Source of the DNA: Planococcus citri
Lineage: Eukaryota > Arthropoda > Insecta > Hemiptera > Pseudococcidae
Direction: 5' to 3'
DNA: 64,000 nucleotides
Assembly (NCBI RefSeq): GCF_950023065.1
Contig: NC_088677.1
Coordinates: 61,653,469-61,717,468, forward strand
Position numbers and translations under genes: made by a program. How positions within the stretch are numbered: position 1 is the first letter of the stretch; the number at the start of each line of letters is the position of its first letter. Shown piece by piece: positions 59,124 to 64,000 of the stretch. Under the pieces are notes generated by a model. That model did not search any database. It was not told where the DNA came from and worked only from the letters and a program-made list of their open reading frames with translations.

Positions 59124-61561
59124 GTGAGTACCTAACAAAATACCTATCGTTTATAGAGACGTATAATTTAGCTAATTTACCTAAAGGCCTTCGACATGTT
59201 CTACATTATAAGTAGTCCCCCTATTTATAAGATTAGAATAACAAATATTGACACATACCTGGCAGTATTATAGGGTTCGTAGGTGATAATTCATATAGTC
59301 TGGTGAGAAGGTAAGGCAGCGTTGGCAGGGTTAAAGTTGAACAGCAGTTTAATTTATTACTATACGTAGTATATATAAGCCCATACACCACACATGGCAA
59401 ATTAATTAACTCGAATAGGGTTATTTTTTCATTGTTCGGTTTCCATCCATCGGTCTTGCCACCGTCGCTGTTTAATAGGTTAAGGCTTTTAATTGATCGA
59501 AGCTGATAATTCACCTGTACACTATTCTTGGTAACGTGTTTATTTTTCTTGGCGACGATGACGATGTCAAGAGAGCTGCCTGCAGTGGTTTTCCACCCTT
59601 CTTTTTACAGTAGTCGGTATCGGTCATTTTTAGTGGTTAAATATTCATGGGGCGTCATTTGTACATCGAGACCAATTATCGAATTAAATATTTAGTCAAT
59701 TGGCGTTTTGGATTTTTGTATTTATTATTTATTTGACACCTGCGCATCGTGTAAATTTGCTTCCGTATCGTCGTCGTCAGTCGTCGTCTGAGGGCATATT
59801 TGTTTTTCCTAATTCCACCAACAAATTACACGTTTTGCGAAAAAAAAAAAATGTGTAAAAGTTTCGCTCTTTGGAAACATGATGAGAGAGGGAAAGGGAG
59901 GGGTAGAAAGTTTGATCCGATCGATCGTGCTGCGTAAAAGGAGTAAAAGGTGTAGAATGGAAAAACGAGAGGAAAAAAATTCAATTAACGAGCTTTTTAG
60001 TTAATTTGTAGTAATCAAGGCATTTAGGAGCCTTTTCATAACCGAAGGTTTTTTTTTTACTCCCCCGTATGGTATGTTTGTAGTTGTAAATTAAAAGCGG
60101 TGTGTATTCGTATCTCCCTCATCTCCCCCTCATCTCACTGTCGTCTGCTGTGTTCACCTTTGGGCTGTTTTTTGGTGGACTTTTTTTTTATTTCGCTGTT
60201 GAGCATACCGTAGGTATTTCTTATTATAAGCGTGTAGTATGTATAGGAATTTTATCTAAAGTGATGTGTCAGCTTGTAACGTATACGAGTAGATTTGTGT
60301 TTGTTTTTATGCTTCTTTTTAAAAGTGTTAATTAACGTTCGGCCTAATTTGTATCACCGCCGCGCCGCACCCCCCTGGGTCTTTTTGTACGTATGTTTTT
60401 CGTATCTTTATACCCAACGAATTGTGCTGCAGACTCCGTACGAGTCTCTCGACTACACGGTATTATAAAACGGACTAAATATAGTATTTTTTTTTCAACA
60501 CACTGGGCCGGAATAGAATACTCGTATAACGCTCGAAAATGTAATCATTATTTAATGTCGCTGATTAGGGTGGCTCTCTGTTAATGCGTTTAAAGTTACA
60601 TATTATGCGTGCGATGACAGTACGGAAATAAATTTCACTTAATGAGCTGGTTCACCGTTTACAGAAGGTGGTGAGGGGTTTGAGGTAAGGTATATTGTGC
60701 GAGTGTCTATGTGGTGTGAATTTTTTTCTACGCTCTGGAATATGGTAGTACATACCTAACGTAGTGCATATTGTGCGTGTGAAGAGGTTTTTTTTACATT
60801 CATTCGAGTGACTTGTGTAAAGGATCTGGTGGGAATTGATGGTACATACGAGTAGGGTATTTTTAGTGAATTTTTACGCTGGAAAAATATACCAACCCGA
60901 GAATTTAAACGCGTGTTAGTTTTTGCGACGATGTAATTAATTGTGCTGCGGATGTGCGAGTGTGGTGGAATTTTGTAGGTATATTTAGGGTAATTTAAGC
61001 TTAATTGAAAAATTGGGTGTTGGTTTAATTGTCTTTATTGATTGAAATAGGTATTTTGTTTTTCGAATAGGTTTAACTAGTATACTTGGTACGATTTTTT
61101 GAATATGGTTACGCCCCTTTAGGTAGTCTGAAGTGTGCCTGATATGGATCGGCACACCTGCTCATTTTCTAGAAAAAAAATTAATTGATCAAAAAATGAA
61201 CTATGTATATTTACAGAGTAATTTGGTTACAACCCAACCTTGACACATGTTTTTGCAAAATTATTTCCAATCTGTGAAATTTACAATTGATTAGTACTGT
61301 AAAATGAGCTCAATTTTCGCCCTGGCCTTTCAAAAAATGGTAGCTAACGGTTTTTTTTGCCAATTGAAATACCAAACAATCTACTAAAATTTCTGTTTCA
61401 ATTTTTGTGAGCGCTGAACTTTCTCAGGAAAGTCGATGAGGCTTTAGAAATGTCGAACTCTTCGATAAAGAAAATTAGTCCTGGATATTTTTGAACACGA
61501 TTAATTTTCTTGTATGCTTGTAGATTGCACCCCTGCGAAGATAAAATTAATAAAATCAGTG

Positions 61562-61592
<31 letters not shown>

Positions 61593-64000
61593 AGTTACTT
61601 TCTAATATATGTAAATGCTCTTGATGATTCTTCTGAAAATATCCAAGTAGTCTCATTAGGTATAATATTCCTTTAAAAAAACCAGGTGAACAATTTTGTT
61701 CAACAAATGACTTGTTTAGGCTCCTTGGACGTGAAATTTCCACGCAGAAACAATAATACAAAATAAAGAATTCTCATATTCAACTCCTTCCTCAAATTTG
61801 AAGAAACCCTACGAGCACAAACACACCGATCGTACCTACCTCCTCAGCAACGCAAAAATATTGAGGGATCTCTTCGAATTTGAGGAGGGGGGGGGGGTTC
61901 CATATGTATTTATTATTGTTATGGCTTGAAATTCCACGTCCAACAAACCCAAACACGACTACTTACCTGATCTATTGATAAAATTTTGTTTCCTTGTTTT
62001 TTGCGGAGTTGAATCAAATTTGAAGCTACATTTTAGAGCAATCAAATTATCTTGCAAACAGTTGAACGGCTTTCAAAGTTTGTGATTAAAAGAGCCCAAA
62101 CATTTGGAAAAAAGCTCAAACTTGGAGCTCGAATTTCACTTTGAGCGTAGTTCCCACCGGTTTTTTAAAAAACAAACATCATAGTTACTATTTATGTTCA
62201 GGAGATTCACATTATTTTAAAATCATTATACCTAGAATTTTTTTATCTGCCCGAACCCTACAATCAGCCGTTCAAGTCATACTCATCTGAGGTAAATTAT
62301 GAAGAGCACATTTTTTGTTGGAAATCGCAAAAGGACTATTTTTAATCTTGACAAAATTTTTCTATGAACGATAGTTTTTGAAATATGCTCAAAGAACTCA
62401 ATTTAAATAGAGGGGGGGGGGAGAACTTCATAAAACGCTGAGCCCAGTGTGACAAATTTTGCATTGAAGTTTTTTCGTGTACAAATTAGGTACATAATTC
62501 GCCTGCACTGTTTAGATAAACATTGTGTAATGATTCGTGTTAATAAAATTGCATAACCAGTTTGCCGTAAAAAAAATACGCTATACAGATCTGTACTTTT
62601 TTAGTATTCGAACCAAAAATAAAACTAGATCTATCGATATCCCTCAATTTTTTACGTTTCCCTTTCGATGATCTGGTGAAATATTCATCATAATTTTAGC
62701 CCTCCTCTCCCGTGACAGTGAAGGGAAGGACGAGTCTCGTAATTTTCATGTACTTTGCGATTTTACTATACGAAATAGTCAAACTTGAAAAGCTCGTATC
62801 CCAAGATTGATTCAACTCAAAGTAAATCTGTTTTCAGGATTTCAAAAGGAACAAGACGGAGATTTAAAATCATTAATTAAAATTAGAACAGATTAAAATT
62901 GAACTTTCATGCTGAAAGCTCAAGTTTTCAATGATAAAAAATGTTGAAAGGTATCATTGAAAAATCTAAAAAAAATTATGATGTAGACTTTTTTTCACTC
63001 CCTTTTTGGTTTATTAATTTTCAAAATGGAATCTTAAATCTCACCTTGAGCGAAGGCTAAATTTGAAAGAAAAATTGAAAAGTGAAGCAACATAATTTAT
63101 TGTTTCTAATTCGAGAGTGCTACTTATTAGCCTTCATTAATTTGAAAAAATTAAAGTGATTGGGAAACTACAATTGAAGAATCGAATTCATTTTCATTTG
63201 TGTTCTGTATGAAACTGAATTATTCTCTCTGAACAAATGGAATTTTAATTAGGTGAGGAAGGACGATTTGTTGAGACTTTCATTTCTGAATTTATTTTCA
63301 AAACAAAAATGGCCATCAATAATTAGCAAAAAAAGCAAAAACTTTCTTGCAATCAGCAAATATTTGATGGTCGACGAATAAGACGGAATTCCGAAATTTG
63401 ATGGTTTTTGATTTCTTGTTGAAATTACTCTTTCAAAATTATATACGTATCTAAAAACACAATTTGAAGTAGTTTTAAATTTCTAAACTGAGTTAAAATT
63501 GAACGTTTTTATGTTTATTTTTTTTTTTTTTTTTGGTTGCAAGAATTCCAAATCTCGACTTTTTTTCATGGAAGAAATTTTTAACCATCGATTTCAAGAA
63601 AACTAAAGTTGTTTTTGAAAAAAATATATTTTTTTTCAGATTTTATAAATTTTTAAAATCACAATTTTTTACTATTCAGTACTTACCTATGCAATTTTAA
63701 AAAAAAATAATAATAATAATAAAAAATATGTGCTTCCAGATTAAATTTTTTCTTTTTTAGCTTCTGAAATATTTGTGTACCTACCTATGTAATTTTATTA
63801 ACAGAAGCATGACTCCATAGCTGATAAAATTTTTTGAGCATGGAAAAATATTAGGGGAAAATAATATCGAAGGGGGAGTGAAAAATTTTTTCCATAAAAA
63901 ACTGAAGCACTCATCTTTTACCAGGGATGAAAAGCCTTAAAATGAAACTTCAGCTTTTGGCTTTTAGCTTGAAAATTCAAAATTGAAACTTTTGGCTTTA
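59124..64000 (+). other. Intron after Ig exon C, to the window edge
   Basis: No exon was recognised. 59500-60650 is CpG-bearing and unique-looking. 61100-64000 is AT-rich with old dispersed repeats, an A run at 61572-61593 and a T run at 63518-63534. A copy of the TTGCAATCAGC motif lies near 63350. Confidence 0.55.

Noticed and set aside
1..64000. tRNA, rRNA and CRISPR features
   Set aside because: I looked for B-box-like GGTTCGAATCC words and cloverleaf flanks, rRNA-like stretches and spaced short repeats and found none that hold up.

Overview
The window reads as nuclear DNA of an arthropod, most likely an insect. It is AT-rich, has spliced genes with GT..AG introns of several kilobases, short tacctacc/taggtagg microsatellites, and many insect-type transposon remnants (Ty3/gypsy, BEL/Pao, pogo/Tigger, DUF7869-type, Harbinger and Tc1-like MITEs). 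A sap-sucking hemipteran such as a mealybug or scale is my loose impression from sequence texture and is not demonstrated. No tRNA, rRNA, CRISPR or bacterial-type operon was seen.

Two host genes are supported. On the minus strand at the left edge (36-5860) is a small RING-finger gene with a coiled-coil middle; four exons join in one frame, and two alternative first coding exons (2242-2244 and 5798-5860) end in the same phase. On the plus strand, three exons (45299-45420, 52220-52370, 59026-59123) encode consecutive immunoglobulin-domain segments of a klingon/neurotrimin-type cell-adhesion protein. Their phases agree; introns are about 6.8 and 6.7 kb, and the gene runs past the right edge.

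Most of the rest is mobile DNA. At 7215-10131 is a Ty3/gypsy element with one LTR, a primer-binding site and an open 860-codon Gag-Pol frame cut inside RNase H. It is flanked by a 5-bp duplication and both ends carry the same U3 tip in inverted orientation. At 15560-18127 is a large palindrome with 0.8-kb, nearly identical arms. At 21997-36306 is a 14.3-kb minus-strand LTR element whose 1464-bp LTRs differ at only three sites I could find. It has no recognisable reverse transcriptase. It carries a decayed protease-like frame and, towards its 3' end, a spliced gene for an SGNH-hydrolase-like protein that is itself split by a 634-bp Harbinger-type MITE.

Smaller pieces lie in intergenic DNA and in the large introns: a pogo/Tigger C-terminus (14865-15345), a transposase-like fragment (10327-10940), a SWIM plus BEL/Pao gag fragment inside a TIR-bounded unit (47208-48582), a DUF7869 fragment (55895-56209), and MITE-like inverted repeats at 4905-5415, 21421-21631, 48690-49165, 53509-54008 and 57201-57450.

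The best candidate for something undescribed is the long-LTR element carrying the spliced SGNH-like gene. The inverted-tip gypsy element and the 2.6-kb palindrome come next.
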